Of a stretch of 64,000 nt of DNA, positions 1-12,326 are shown in pieces. A model generated the notes under the pieces. The model saw only the letters and a program-made list of their open reading frames with translations. It was not told where the DNA came from and searched no databases. A program made the position numbers and the translations under genes. Position 1 is the first letter of the stretch, and every line of letters starts with the position of its first letter. This DNA is from Dactylis glomerata (Eukaryota > Streptophyta > Magnoliopsida > Poales > Poaceae), in contig QXEO01000210.1 of NCBI GenBank assembly GCA_007115705.1, positions 248,001-312,000 on the forward strand, in the 5' to 3' direction.

Positions 1-3000
1 CGGAGAGGATGGAGGCACCGGTGAGGGAGAAGGCGTCGGCTCTGACGAGGGAGAAGCCGACGGCTCCGATAGAACCTTCAATATTGCAAAGTCCGGGGAG
101 GTAGATGTGTATTAAAAAATTAAGCCTCTGTTGTATAGATGGATTATTTGATTTGTGTATATACATATATTAACGATCTTTCTTCTTTTAGCCCCCTGGA
201 AGCCACTCTTCTGTAAATAAAAGAGGTCCGGCCAGAAGGTTGGAAGAACATGAAAGGTACCGGATAGAAGAAATCGGTGAAGATGGCGAACCGATTGCTC
301 CCGCGGCTCACACAAGTAAATTTACAAGACAATGCAGAGTTCTTGTTAGGGACAACATTCCGATCACCCTTCGAGAATGGAAGAAGACAAAGATGAAACC
401 CGTTAAATATGTCCGCAACAGATTGAAGAATATTCTTTGGAAGAAGCTCATGGTTAATTTTACCCTACCAGAGGCGCCAGAGGTAGATCGAACTGAGGTG
501 GATCCAAATGAGGAGGATCTAAATGAGGAGGATTCAGATGATGATGATCGTCATCTGAATATCATAGAGCGGAAAGTCAAGAAGTGGACTCTTTTGAAGA
601 TGGCACTACAATTCAACAACTGGAAGAAAAGATTGTACAAGGATTTTGTCAGCAAAGAAAAGACTCCGGGTGTTCACTGGACAATATGAGAAGATAAAAG
701 ACCACTGGGACGCATTCGTGGAGTACAAGACTTCAGAGGCAGCTAAGAGAATGTCAGAAATAAATAAATAAATGCTGCTAAAAATAAGTATCACCATACT
801 ATGGGGCAAGGAGGCTACAAGTCTGGCAAGCCTAAGTGGAAGAAAATGGAGGACGATCTAATTGCTAAAGGGATCATTCCGGAGACATTGAAATGGAATG
901 ATCGGTCAAGGGATTGGTTTTACGGGCATGGAGGGAAGTTGGACTCAGAAGGGAAGTGTGTATATACAAAAAAGCATGACGAAGACCCCCTTCCCATTGA
1001 TGCCCTTAGAAGCGCATCAAAGGATGTTGAAGAGGGAAGGTTCAATCCCGAAAGAGAGAAGGACGAGCTCACACGCGCCCTTGGGAATGATGAACACCCA
1101 GGACGAACACGAACCACACCAGGCTCCAAACCGTGGAAACTCGGGTTTCCCGTGGAAAGGAAGAAATTTCCCGATAGAAGCCGTCAGAGAAGAAAGGAAA
1201 GGGAGGCAGACCGCATGTCTCAGATAGAACAAGAGCTGAAGCGACAATCAGACTTGTTAAATCGGATAAGCCAGCAAGGAACCGCCGCATCTCAGCCACA
1301 GATAGAAGCCGGACATGATGCTACCGGCCCACCATCTCAGCGGAAAAGCAGCATGGCTTCCACGGACCTCCCAGAGGATGATGATGAACCGGCGATCCGC
1401 TACCCAGTGGATGATATCACGGAGTCGACATCTTGCGAGCTACATGTGAAGGTCGTGAACATAACCATGAAGGTGGCGGTCGGCTATGCCTTACCCATTG
1501 GACCTGATTCAACTTATCATTGCCGTCCGATTCCACATGGCTACGCTGTTGCCGGGGTGGATGAAGTTATGGGCGGATTTGAGCAGCTGAAGCTTGACCA
1601 CCCTGCGGGTGAAGGGGATTTGTACGAGCTGGGAGAAGCCAAGAAGACCACCGTTCTATGGCTAAAGGAATTAATCATGCTTCCAAATTGGACGCCAAGG
1701 TCTCCAGCGTGTCACCCTTCTCCACCGCCACGTCAGCCTTCTCCGCCATCTCCGCATCAGCCTTCTCCGCCATCTCCACCGCATCAGCCTTCTCCAGCAT
1801 ACCAGCCTTCGCCAGCTAGTGAGCCGTCTCCGCCACCTCCGCCCACTGAGGCTTAGAGCCGAAAGCGGAAGCGTACCATCGCCGCTCCATCGATGAGTCG
1901 TAATCGATCACCGATCCGTCGACAGGAGCCCCTCCCAAGAGTACCTAAGGTTCCTCCCAAGAGACCTTACGACTATACTCCGGAGGAAAATGCGGTGAAA
2001 GTACAAGAGAAATCAAAGAACTTCTTTGAAAAGTTGAAGAGAAAGAAGACCGAGCAGTCCGCCGAGCAGCCTCCTCTAGATCCAAAAGTGTTTAAAATAT
2101 TGAAGAACCTTCACCAACCCGAGCCAAGGCTTGCATCAGACTATGACCGCACTATTCTCAAGTCAGATGCAGCAAAGCGGTCGAAAGGTAAATCAGTTCC
2201 TCAGCTCGGAGAACAGATGAACTCTTGCCCCCCGATCCAAGTGTTTCCCGATGTCCAGTATGATCCAGAGATCATAGCACTGTACAAAGAGGAGGCCGAA
2301 GCTGCAGGTATGTCTGTTGCTCAATACTTAAGCAAGTGTGATTTCCCCACGGCTGAAGTAGTAGCATACCAATACCGGCACGGGAGCCCTCTCGTCAGAC
2401 CCGAGGAGATTCCGAATCTACCAACAAGAATACAAAAATTGCATAAGTGGTACTTGGAAGCCTCACAGCATGGGCAAAACTAGATCATACTGGGAATTAA
2501 TGATGAGCATTACTTTCGTGGAACCGACGACATAAACATCGAATTTGCTGAATTATTTCAGTTATACAATCATGACGCCCTCGACAAATTGATGATCAGT
2601 GCCTATTGTTTGTAAGTATTATTTTTGTAATTAAGTCTTTAGCTCATCTCATTTATTGCATGCATAATTTTACTCACTATATTATGCAGATTGAAGAAAC
2701 TCGAATGCAAAAGAGGACAAATCTATGACATTGGGTTCATTGACCCATATACCATGAACGAGGTAACTCTCCATAACCATATCAAGGACACGGAGAATAA
2801 CTTGGTACGGGCGTTAAGGAAACAAGAAACCATGACGAAAATACTATTTCCTTACAACTTCAAGTGAGTGTGTTACTGTCTTATACACATTACTATTTTG
2901 GTTACTCGATGTTAAGTGTGTGTTATGTGTGTGCGCAGCTATCATTTTATTCTGCTAGTTATTGAACTTGATAGAGGACGAGTACTAGTCATGGACTCGA

Positions 3001-3647
3001 AACAAAAATCCCTTGAGACATTCGGGGACATGATTGATACACTCCAGCGGTAATTTCAATCATTATGCATGGCACTATATCAGCTACTTTCGTTCATTTC
3101 CCGATATCAAGTAATTACTAACTTCTTTATTCTTTTTCTTTGCCGGGCAGTGCTTGGAAACGGTTCACGGATAAGGCACCGGGTCCCTGGAAAAAGGAGC
3201 TTGAATTTAAAAAAGTACCGGTAAGTACTACTAGCTAGGTCCGCGCATCTCTTTGGTTCTAGTTTCAATACCATTATCATCTTTGATTATTATTTTGATT
3301 GAACTCTATTCTCGTAAAGTGCTTGAAGCAAGAAGACGGGAATAATTTATGTGGATTCTATGTCTGCGAGTTCATGCGAGAGACTTGTTGTGAGAAGAGA
3401 AGACTAGAACAACTAGATGTACGTAAACAATATTCACAATTTTATTTTATTACCATCATTTATGTTGAGTTTCTTCATTTATATATATTGATCCCCTTCT
3501 TTACATTAGATCGAACTAAAGCGGGATCGTCTTCTAGCAACCGAGCGTATACGAGCAATTCAAGAGGAACTGGCGGGATTCTTACTTGATGAGGTCATAG
3601 CACCAACCGGTGAATACCATCGGCATTACGAGTTTGGAAAATCGTAG
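1..3647 (+). pseudogene. CACTA accessory transposon protein: Transposase_24 region plus C-terminal Ulp1-like cysteine protease
   Basis: I can model seven exons with GT-AG introns: before 1 to 100, 192-2611, 2690-2863, 2939-3049, 3151-3220, 3320-3418 and 3510-3647. Exon 2 encodes a basic region (WKK, HWDAFVEYK, KSGKPKW) of the type found in plant En/Spm family proteins, then a coiled stretch and a Pro/Ser-rich linker (PSPP repeats, about 1680-1850). The last exons encode a Ulp1/C48 peptidase fold: His in YHFILLV, Asp in VMDS, Gln in LKQED and Cys in NNLCGFYVC, so the catalytic set is complete. The frame is broken in exon 2 by shifts near 680 and 770, a TAG at 1854-1856 and a TAG at 2481-2483; reading continues sensibly after each. 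In this family the protease accompanies the catalytic transposase, which is not in the window. I regard it as a dead copy. Confidence 0.78.
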
Positions 3648-4078
3648 CCGAAATTATATTGTATATATGCATGAACGTGTACAATGTATCATTATGTAAT
3701 ATGTTCGACCAAGCACGATAAAAGATGACACGTACTAGCTTCGATCTCTATATGTATGACGATATTGTGTAATATGATGGTTTCTTTTATATGTGCATCA
3801 AGCGTGTTTCAAATACCTGAAAAAACTGTATTTCAAATGGCTAGGGTTTAGGGTTTTAGCCAAACGCGGCAGGGGCTGCCACATCGCCAACCTTTAGCAC
3901 CGGTTCATCCATCGGCAGGAGCTCGTCTACACGTCCACGTGGAGATCCTTTAGCACCGGTTCGTAATGCAACCGGTGCTAAAAAGTTAGGGCTGTAGTCC
4001 CGGATGCGTTGTACCGGTTGCAAAACCGGTGCAAAAGGCAGTTACAAACCGGTGCAAATTCTGTGTTTTCTACCGGTG
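3648..4078. repeat. CACTA 3' untranslated and subterminal repeat region
   Basis: After the stop codon there is about 190 bp of AT-rich 3' sequence. A dense array of short direct and inverted motifs built on TTTAGCACCGGTT and AACCGGTGC follows (3892-4060). Such arrays are the binding sites of the CACTA transposase in characterised elements. No gene is present here. Confidence 0.7.
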
Positions 4079-4209
4079 ATCCTCCCCTCCGGAGCGGGAA
4101 GGCCCAAATATTTGTCCTCGAACTCATCTCTTATTACGTTAAGTATCTGCCTCACATCGTCTTGTGTCGATGCAGGACACTGGTTGCAGAAGAATATAGA
4201 ACATTTGGC

Positions 4210-5265
4210 CGGATTTAAGAGCTGTCCCGTACTCCCCGCATATACCTCAATAACATTTGGCCGGATTCGTCTTGAGAATCACTTTCATATATAGGAACCA
4301 CACAAAGATCTTAATATTTAATGCTAGCGTCAATTTGGATAGAAAGACAATGTGTCCATTCATCATGTATGGATACATTGATTTCACCGTAAACAAACCA
4401 GAGCTAGTGATCTTCCACAGGAACTTATCTATTTCATTAGATAGCTGAATCAACATGACATCAACCTTTGTACAAGGTTCAGCCATACTATCCAATTATT
4501 ATTTACCTAAACGGCATTCTCCTAACCATGTGTCCTCCCAAAACGTAGGCATTTTCCCATTTACTATCATGATCAAGGATCCTCTACTAACTCATCTTTG
4601 ACCCACATGTGACCCTTCAAAATGGTGAATTAGTAGGTTTCAGTTGTACTTGAGACAACATTTTGTACTTTATATATTCAATGTGTAGAAATTCTTTCAC
4701 GCCACTTTTTCATTTAAAAGCTTGAAGCGCCATTTGCTAAGTAGTCACTTGTTCTTTATTTGCAACACCTCAACCCCTAATCCACCTTGGTCTTTCGGTC
4801 TACTAATGATATTCTATTTAGTCAAACCTTATTTATGTTTTAGCTTATCACTTTGCTACCGATAAAAATCTAAACTTTTGTGTAACCTTTAGGTATTCCG
4901 GAGTAGGATAGCATGAACATCGGTATGCTTGTCAGAATAAAATTTGTAAGTATAAGACTATTCCCGTAAGAGAGAAGTTTACTTTGCCGCGCATTCGAAC
5001 TTTCGTTTGAAGCGGGTTTCTAATAGATTCCATTCTTTGTTAAGCAATTTTATGTAATGGATTGGAAGACCTAAATATCAGAATGAAAGAGACCTCGTTT
5101 CACAGCTGAAAATTTGTTTGTACTGGTTTTTCTACCTTCTTTACTTCACCAAAACAAAAAATTGAACTTTTATGAAAACTAGTCCTAAGGCCTGAGAGCT
5201 TCTCAAAGATATAAAGTCTAAGCTTCATGTTCACTCCTTTCTCTCCTCGAATGTCAAACTGCGGT
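4210..5265 (-). pseudogene. LINE reverse transcriptase relic (C-terminal part with zf-RVT-like segment)
   Basis: On the minus strand a short open segment (4495-4247) reads DKFLWKITSSGLFTVKSMY and then IKIFVWFLYMKVILKTNPAK. This is the pattern that precedes and starts the zf-RVT domain at the C terminus of grass L1-type LINE ORF2 proteins. The DNA upstream on that strand (4500-5265) is full of stops and frameshifts, but its length and position suit the C-terminal part of the reverse transcriptase. The Cys/His part of the zinc motif is not seen. This is an old, inactive fragment, and its outer limits are approximate. Confidence 0.55.
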
Positions 5266-5349
5266 ACCATGTTGACTCCCCTACCATTTGTTATAACCAT
5301 AAGAGGCTTTCTATCCCCGCAGTACTCCATGGAGTGTAATGAATTATTT

Positions 5350-5463
5350 TCGATATATTGCGCAATCCCACCACTTCCGCTTCCGCTTGTTCCTCCTTAT
5401 TTTCTCCTTATCGATATATTGCGCAAGCCCACCACTTCCGCTTGTTCCTCCTTATTTTCTCCT
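5350..5463. repeat. Tandem duplication, about 57 bp x 2
   Basis: Two adjacent copies start with TCGATATATTGCGCAA and run through CCCACCACTTCCGCT, TGTTCCTCC and TTATTTTCTCC. The first copy has an extra TTCCGC hexamer. They lie between two oppositely oriented LINE relics in sequence with no recognisable gene. Confidence 0.8.
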
Positions 5464-5599
5464 CCGCTCGCAACATCTTCCTTGCAACTTCTATCTCCAC
5501 ACACGGTTCATGGCGTGACCTCGCTTGTCGCAGGCACCATCCCTGCTGGACAACCACCGCCACCATGTACCCCCTCTCTCTTCCTCTTTTTCTTTGATA

Positions 5600-5965
5600 C
5601 TGGAAAGGACATCCACCACTGCTATGAAGCTGGAAGAGGGATGATCTTCATGTGGTTCCGATACAAGAAAGTGATTCTCACTAAAGATAACCCCACTAAG
5701 TGAAAACAAAATGGGTGTAAGAAATGTTTGTTTTGTGATTCCGAGGAATATATTCACCATCAATATATCGCTTGTCCCTTTACTCATCTTATTTGTAGAG
5801 TTGTTAGTTTAATTTTGACATTCCCCCACGTATTTTTAGCTGGACACATTATCTGTTCCGTCGATCGAGGCGCCCTAACACGTATTTTTATGGTTTCAGC
5901 TTTTAGGTTGGTGCTAGAGATGCTTTTAGGAGATCTCGTCGAGACAAAGCTGACACTAACATAAA
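5600..5965 (+). pseudogene. LINE ORF2 C-terminal relic (zf-RVT) on the plus strand
   Basis: The translation contains FMWFRYKKVILTKDNPTK, an in-frame stop (5701-5703), then CKKCLFCDSEEYIHHQYIACPF. This is the CX2C...H...C zinc motif of the zf-RVT domain, which follows reverse transcriptase in grass LINEs. It lies opposite to the LINE relic at 4210-5265, so two insertions or an inversion are needed. Only about 120 codons remain and the copy is not functional. Confidence 0.65.
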
Positions 5966-6050
5966 TCATCAGTTTATGACAGATGAAACATTTTGAAGGT
6001 TGGATAGACGAGGAATTTAGCTGGACACATTATCTGTTTCGTCGATCGAG
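5836..6050. repeat. 34 bp direct repeats flanking a 147 bp segment
   Basis: TTAGCTGGACACATTATCTG and the next 14 bases occur at 5836-5869 and again at 6017-6050, with two mismatches. The intervening DNA contains the tail of the plus-strand LINE relic. This could be an insertion with a long target duplication or a local tandem duplication of 181 bp. Confidence 0.75.
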
Positions 6051-6793
6051 CACCGGCCGTCACAGTATACAAAGCCTTGTTCCGTGAATCCCGCGGGTTC
6101 AGTACTGGCCAGCAGCCGCGCGCACGAACGCACTGCCACCACTCTGCGCCAGCACAGTCGGCACGGCACTGTGCGCAGCCGAGGAAGACGAAACGAGATC
6201 AGCTAGCTAGTGGCGTGGTGACGCGACGGGCACATACGCGCTCCTCGTCTCCTTCCTCGCGCGCCTTCCAATCCAATCACGAGCTCCTCATGAGCAGCCA
6301 CCCCCAGATTTCTGAAACGGGACTGCCTGCAGGCTGCAGGGGGGAGCAGGTAGGGGGCCAGGCCAGATCGCTGTCGTCCCCGTGCGCACTGCACTATCGT
6401 CAGCGACTCAGCCGGCCACATCCCATCCATCTCTCTGAGATCTCCATCCATCTCCCCTCCCTCCCACGCACGCGCGCGCACACTGCTCACGCAACCCTAG
6501 CTACCACCAAAGATTTACTGACACGGCGCGGCCCGTGCGTACGAGCCCGGGTTTCTCGGTGCCGCGACGTACTGACCGTTCACGAACACTATTTATTGCC
6601 AGGTACCACGGCCATCAGCAGTTCGGTACGCAGTTGGTATACGGCCGCCCGGGCGTTCGTTCCTAACAGGGAAATCCGCCATTCCCAAAACCAAATCAGG
6701 ATCATGATTCCGAGTAATGCACTAGTTGGTGCTCTACAATCTTGATTGGCTATGAAATTAAGCTGTCACAGCATGCCCCGAGAGTACTAGGTA
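6051..6793. other. GC-rich stretch without a supported gene
   Basis: The base composition rises sharply here compared with both flanks. One 222-codon frame is open on the plus strand, but its product is rich in Arg, Ser, His and Ala, has no recognisable domain and could be open only because of the high GC content. The sequence resembles a promoter or leader remnant of a gene or transposon. I do not call a CDS. Confidence 0.4.
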
Positions 6794-6879
6794 CTCTCTC
6801 CGACCACTAATATCTGCCTAGACACTAAAATATGTCTAGATACGTTCATATAAAGATATGTATTAGTAGTCGGAGGGAG
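6794..6879. mobile_element. Stowaway MITE, 86 bp
   Basis: The termini are CTCTCTCCGACCACTAATA and the inverted TATTAGTAGTCGGAGGGAG, matching at 17 of 19 positions. Both ends are flanked by TA (6792-6793 and 6880-6881), the target duplication of Tc1/mariner-type Stowaway elements. The whole element folds into one hairpin. Confidence 0.9.
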
Positions 6880-6950
6880 TACAACATTATCCCCGGTATA
6901 CACGAGCTTTTAAATAAGTGGAGGAAGTAGAAGGGATAACCTTCTAAGAT

Positions 6951-7832
6951 TGTTTTTTTTTTCGATAAAGGGCTTTTATTACTGAGTTCAGCAATTACAA
7001 CCCGGCCTCTGCATAACCAGATGCACACAGCCGTCCAATAGTTTATGGTTCAAAATAAAGGCAAAATACATATCGTTGCGAGCAATTGTAAATCGCCTAA
7101 ATAACTGTAGCAGGACCAATCCTCAGATTATGCGGCCACCCATGTGGGGAAAAAAATATCCCTCGCCGTAGCCTCCAGTCGTGTACAGACCTCCGTAAAC
7201 AGGTCTCTGTTCTCCAGCCGCTGAAGAGGTGACCACAAACGGAGCGTAGCGGTACATCTGTAAATAACCTGCAGAATAGAACAATTTTTATCATCAAAAA
7301 CTTTGTCATTTCTACATAGCCAAAGCGACCAGATAACGGCTATCGCTCCCACCCTAAGTAGCGTTCTAAACCTGAGATCGATACCATGAAGCCAAGTCCC
7401 GAAAACATTGGCAACACTAGTCGGAGGGTACAGGCTGGAAGCAGCTTGGATGATTGACCATATAGATCTGGCAAAGCGGCATTGGAAGAAAAGGTGTTTT
7501 ATAGTCTCGTCTTGCTGACAGAACACACACATTTTGTTTCCATGCCAATTACGCCTAGCAAGGTTGTCTTTGGTTAGGATCACTCCCCGACGTAGATACC
7601 AGGCAAAAAATTTATTTTTTAGCGGTATCTTCATCTTCCAAATCTTCTTGTTATTATCAACTGGTATATCGGATTGCAAATATAGGGCATTGAGAAAGCG
7701 AGGCGCAAAGTAGATCAAAGCAATTATAACGGAATACCAAGATTGGTAACACAGACCAATGCATACATATATGGGCATGCTTAAAGGGCGCTCCTCCCAT
7801 GCACTAATCATAATTAATACCGTTAACAACAT
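6951..7832 (-). pseudogene. 5'-truncated LINE, ORF2 C-terminus and 3' end
   Basis: A minus-strand open frame of 234 codons (7832-7128) contains IWKMKIPLKNKFFAWYLRRG, VILTKDNLARRNW, then the zinc motif CVFCQQDETIKHLFFQC, followed by the conserved IWSLWLCRNDKVF block. These mark the zf-RVT domain and C terminus of an L1-type LINE. The frame is open to the truncation point, so it is younger than the relics near 4.2-6.0 kb. The 3' untranslated region ends at 6951 in CCCTTTATCGAAAAAAAAAA on the minus strand, a simple LINE tail. Truncation from the 5' side is the usual outcome of incomplete reverse transcription. No target duplication could be matched. Confidence 0.85.
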
Positions 7833-10119
7833 GGCCGCTGAGGTGATACAGACACTTTAGATCTACGTCGGTCCAGCTCCCCTACGTACCACAGAGATCG
7901 GTCCGTCCCATAAAACTCGATCTTGTGTCTAATGTCCTAGCTTGTGTCTAGTATTTTTGGCTACCCGTGGGGCCCTTATATTATAGGCTCAGATTACAGA
8001 ATTTAACTCTAACACGTAATTAACCTACCATATAATTACAAGTTCAACGGTTACATATATTTCACACATATCTCAACATAGAATTACGTGCACCATACAG
8101 TGTGTGTAGAAAATTTGATCTCATCATATTTTAGGAAGTCCTCCCAAGGTCAGATACTTATTTTTTCAGACTAGTTCGACCGTAGTGCCGCTCACAATTA
8201 GCAATTTGAAGCTAGAGGTAGGGACCATTATATACTGCTTTTTCACTTGGGAAACCGTATACATATAGAATTCCAGAGATATATTCTCTGTTTAAACAAG
8301 ACAACGATTAGTATAATAAACCATGATCATTAGCAACCAAAGCTTCAGTCTAATACAACGAAGTCCCAAATAACACACATGTGTAAGTCATGTGCCACGT
8401 CCAAATTTAAATCCAAATTCAAGCACGCATGATAAAATAATCCACAGAACCAATCTAGTAGATAACCTGGTTTTCCGCTTTGTATTGTGCCCAGGCAAAT
8501 AATAATTCCATTAATTGTTTAATAAACAAAGTGTTACTCTAATACAACTGTAACGACATCCTCGATCATATTCCATCAAGTACTTCCTTGATCAAATTTC
8601 ATCAAGTGAAAATGAGCATAGCTTCCATATCCTAATTCTATAAAGAAATATGAATAATAATATCAAAAGATTTAATGTTGCAAGCCACACTTCAATATAA
8701 TTCCTACAGTGTGAGCACAAAAGACAAATCAACTATACCAACATTTGTGAAGATAGGGAACTCTTTATTCCAGTTGATAGGAATTCCAGATAAATACGGA
8801 TCTACCCGCAGCAAGAGAAATTATAGGTTGTTCTTTAAGTTCGGATGTTTCGACACAAACACCGAGGGAAATTCTATATATAGGATGTGCAGCTCCAAAA
8901 GCCATTCGATGAAGATTACTCATCCAGTGAATCTACGCATGCAATCGCTGTACGGCTCTTGTCACTGTCTGTAGGTGTGCTTTTGTTTAAGTTGTGGTGG
9001 TGTTGGTACACGGCCCTAACACGGGCAAGGCACGAGAGAGCTAGCCTAGCTAGTACAAAGTTGTAGCTGGCGATGGTAGATCTCGAGAACCCGGAGAGCG
9101 GCAGAGCAAAAGATATGCGAGAATATATATTCATTCATAGAGCGGCTAGCTACTGTTCCCTTCCTGCAGGAGGCTAGCTGCCTGCAGAAATAGAATAGAA
9201 CTACAAGCGCACGTACGGGCCGTGCGTAGCACTTGCATGTCACCGGGAGGATTCAGTTTCCAAGAAATTGTACTCGCGCACGATTGGAAGCTGCCATGGC
9301 TCGAAATTACACCCAAGGTCACATACTCACATGGCACTGCTCAAAACGCACATGTTGCTTTTTACCACTTCATGTCACACATTGTGCCATATTGCCATAA
9401 AAGTTGCCAACAAATTTTTAAAACTAATCTGGCGTTAGACCTATACAGAACATCATTCAACCACATAATGTGGTAAAGCTGACCTAAAAATATGCAGAAA
9501 CGACTATAAACAGCGCGTAGATTACCACAAAGACCACATTTTCGAAATTCTTGCAGAAGCCGCATATGAACTCGTGATCTGCCATAGCTCTCGCCGACAC
9601 CGACCATAGATGACATCGTTAACTTTAGAAACTTACCTACAAAAGCTAGTAGACTGAGGATCAAACCTCGTTCAATTACGACAATAGCAGATTAATTGTC
9701 ATGTAAGAAGATTGTCGATCTTGCCAAGATCGGAGAAGGCATCCACAACAATTGTCCTAAACATATAACACACCAACTCATCGTCCATGAAGAATGGTGA
9801 GGAAAAAACTTAGGCTATTCGACAATGTTGGAACAAGCGCCACCGCGACGGAATTGGAGTCATATGAGTCATATTGAGACAAGACCGCAGAGCACCATCA
9901 CCACAACTTATTTTTATAATAGAGCAAATGTTTATAAGGGCGTAGTTTGGCCTAGTAACTTATTTTTAGAGTAGTACATTTCCAGATGTGCTAAATCCTA
10001 GTGGTTCTGTTTTTGATAACTCTCAATTGCTTTGTAGGTTCTTAGATCGACAACACTGTACGCCTCAGTTGAAGACCACGTGGTGAATTACACATTTTAT
10101 AACTAAGTTACACTTTTTT
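7833..10119. other. Intergenic DNA, nothing recognised
   Basis: AT-rich sequence with many stops in all frames. Small open frames near 8.7 kb and 9.2-9.6 kb have no domain, no codon bias and no gene context. I see no RNA gene and no clear transposon termini. Confidence 0.5.
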
Positions 10120-10403
10120 GGGGGCCTTTGATCCATAGGATTTTCAAAAAGATTTGTGTAGGACTGGAATCCTATGAATATGTTCCTTCAGAAGTCCTTT
10201 GCTGCATAGGATGGTATCCCATAGGAATCTTGTAGTGTACATTTCATAGTACAAAAGAATGAGATTAGACCTCATGAAAAATTCCTTCACCACAATTAAA
10301 TCTATGAGAATTCCTCTTCCTACATAATTCAAGTATATATGGCATCCAAATTCTATAGGATTTCTGTTCCTACACTTTTTCAATCCTGTTAATCAAAGGA
10401 CCC
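10120..10403. mobile_element. Tourist-type MITE, about 284 bp
   Basis: The left end GGGCCTTTGATCCATAGGA and the right end ATCAAAGGACCC are inverted copies. The interior has the repeated TCCTATAGGA-like words typical of grass Tourist/PIF-Harbinger MITEs. The flanks read TTT on both sides, so the 3 bp target duplication may be TTT, but the run of T and G at the left makes the exact start uncertain by two bases. Confidence 0.7.
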
Positions 10404-12029
10404 TTTTTATGTTAGTGTAAACTCTTTATTTGGTGCAATTGCCCTTTTCTGTGTGTAAGCTCACTTTATTGGACTTCACGGTGATATGGTGATAGTGCAT
10501 GCGGTGTTATAGGTTGTTCCTTATATTTAAATCTACTGGTCCAGATTTTATGCCCCGATATTTCATAGTTTTAAACTTTAAATTCTCTACACTACGGGGC
10601 GACCTCTCGGCTCAGGATCACATTCTTTGCACAAGAAGAAAGAAGAGTAAGAAAAATCTATTGACAAACATGACATCCAAAAAAATAATTCATCTTGTAC
10701 ACATTCACATCAAAAATATTTTTGCTCCTATGGATGTTATTGTGAAGATTGTGACTTGGTTTTTCGACGAAGCATCCATTAACGGGTTATTTAAATCCAC
10801 CAATAGAAGTAAAAATACCAAAACATAGAAAAATGCACGAGACAAATAGTGTTGAAAGAAGACATCAACCTACATTGTGCAAAACTGAGCTGAACCCGTC
10901 TTGAAGAAGTCAATTGCTTAGTATCAAAATGTCAAACCCCAAACATACCTAAAGAGGAAGGCTCGAGAAGAGCCCGACTTAAATTAATGAAGCCAACACC
11001 TGCACAGTTAAGGCATCAATGAAGCCAACCCAGAGCATACCTAAACACTATAGACAAAAATGTTGGTCTCTACAAACTTACAGGGATGTTGCGCAATAAT
11101 GATCTAAATGAGCGTATCTATGGAATGTGATTGATGTAACTCGTAAGCATAACAATCTTCATTGGTTGCAGGTATTCAAGTTTCGGGAACGACAGGTACG
11201 GGAAGCGCAGGTGAAGCTACACGCATAAATGATTCTTATTATTCTATGCTGTCTCTTTGCCTCCATCTCCGGGGATGTGTTACCTCCCGGGTGGTCATGT
11301 GTACAATGCGGATGTGACACAGGTACCAATCATGTTATCATGTATTTCACAAAGACACTCACTCAAAAGGATGTACGGAAGAAAACCCTAGCTAGCTAGG
11401 CCGTCTCTTCTCAGCCAAGACATAGATGGCTTTTGATCGCTCACTGTGTCCGTGGCGATAAGGTAGCTTACGAGAGCTATCTTTCTTGTACGACATACGT
11501 ACTTCCTCCATCCATGACATATATTAAAACCTAGCTAGGTTTGTGATCTATATATGTGCGTCGTGATTGCCTACATCATCATATATTGAACCGTATAAAT
11601 GAATAGACCGCCATACAACGCAGGAATCAACTTTCTACCGAATATTCACCGGAAAGTGAAGGACCGGAAATCCAAGACTTTGTACTATTCATGATTGAAC
11701 TTGAAGAAAGTTAAGAGTGGATATTGACGTTTTGGCCTATTTTCTTCTAGGGGTCGATATTGCTCATGCCTATTAATTAGTTCAAAAAGTTAATATCCCC
11801 AATCTAGTAGTACTAGCATACTAGGGATTCAAGCTACTAGGATCTTGCCTCAACTGAAACCTATGACTTGAAGGAAACCATTAATTAGAGAATGATCATG
11901 TTTTATTACTAGAAGGAAAATGCCATATGATACCAGCACATTCAGAGAACCACACAAGTCTTTTCGCAGCCATGCATATGCATGTGAGATACGCTGATAA
12001 AATACATTATTTTTGTCATTGCTACCTTA
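10404..12029. other. Intergenic DNA, nothing recognised
   Basis: No open frame with a recognisable product and no clear transposon termini. Base composition is AT-rich and uniform. Confidence 0.5.
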
Positions 12030-12326
12030 GGCTAGCCATACTGCTAGTATCATGCAAACTAGGCCCACAAAAATGCTGATGTGACAGCTAATTAATAAAG
12101 AGAGAGGATTAGTGTAACATAGGTGGATACTGTATCATAGCATGCATAACGAGAAAACTTAATGTCAACTAAATCTTGTACACATATTTCTATTGAGATA
12201 CTACAAATCAATAAATACAATGAGTATATGATAATACTTTTTGATACCATGCATTATGGAAATAGTATCATATATAAATATCATATGCATGATACTACTA
12301 TATGATATTCCCCACTATGACCAGCC
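12030..12326. mobile_element. Tourist-like MITE, 297 bp
   Basis: The left end GGCTAGCCATACTGC and the inverted right end CCACTATGACCAGCC are imperfect inverted repeats. The element is flanked by TTA at 12027-12029 and 12327-12329, the PIF/Harbinger target duplication. The interior is AT-rich with recurrent ATGATACTA words and has no coding potential. Confidence 0.78.

Larger units (their letters stand above)
1..4078 (+). mobile_element. CACTA (En/Spm) DNA transposon, right-hand part
   Basis: The element enters from the left edge, so its 5' end is not visible. It carries a decayed gene of the Transposase_24/Ulp1 type and ends in a 3' subterminal region where ACCGGTGC-type motifs recur in both orientations (about 3895-4060). 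The right terminus reads TTTTCTACCGGTG, the reverse complement of a CACCGGTAGAAAA terminus, which is a common variant of the CACTA-superfamily end. The end is therefore placed at 4078. The 3 bp target duplication cannot be tested because the left end lies outside the window. Confidence 0.82.

Noticed and set aside
6077..6745. 222-codon open frame on the plus strand
   Set aside because: No domain, odd composition rich in Arg, Ser and His, and expected by chance in GC-rich DNA. No promoter or initiation context.
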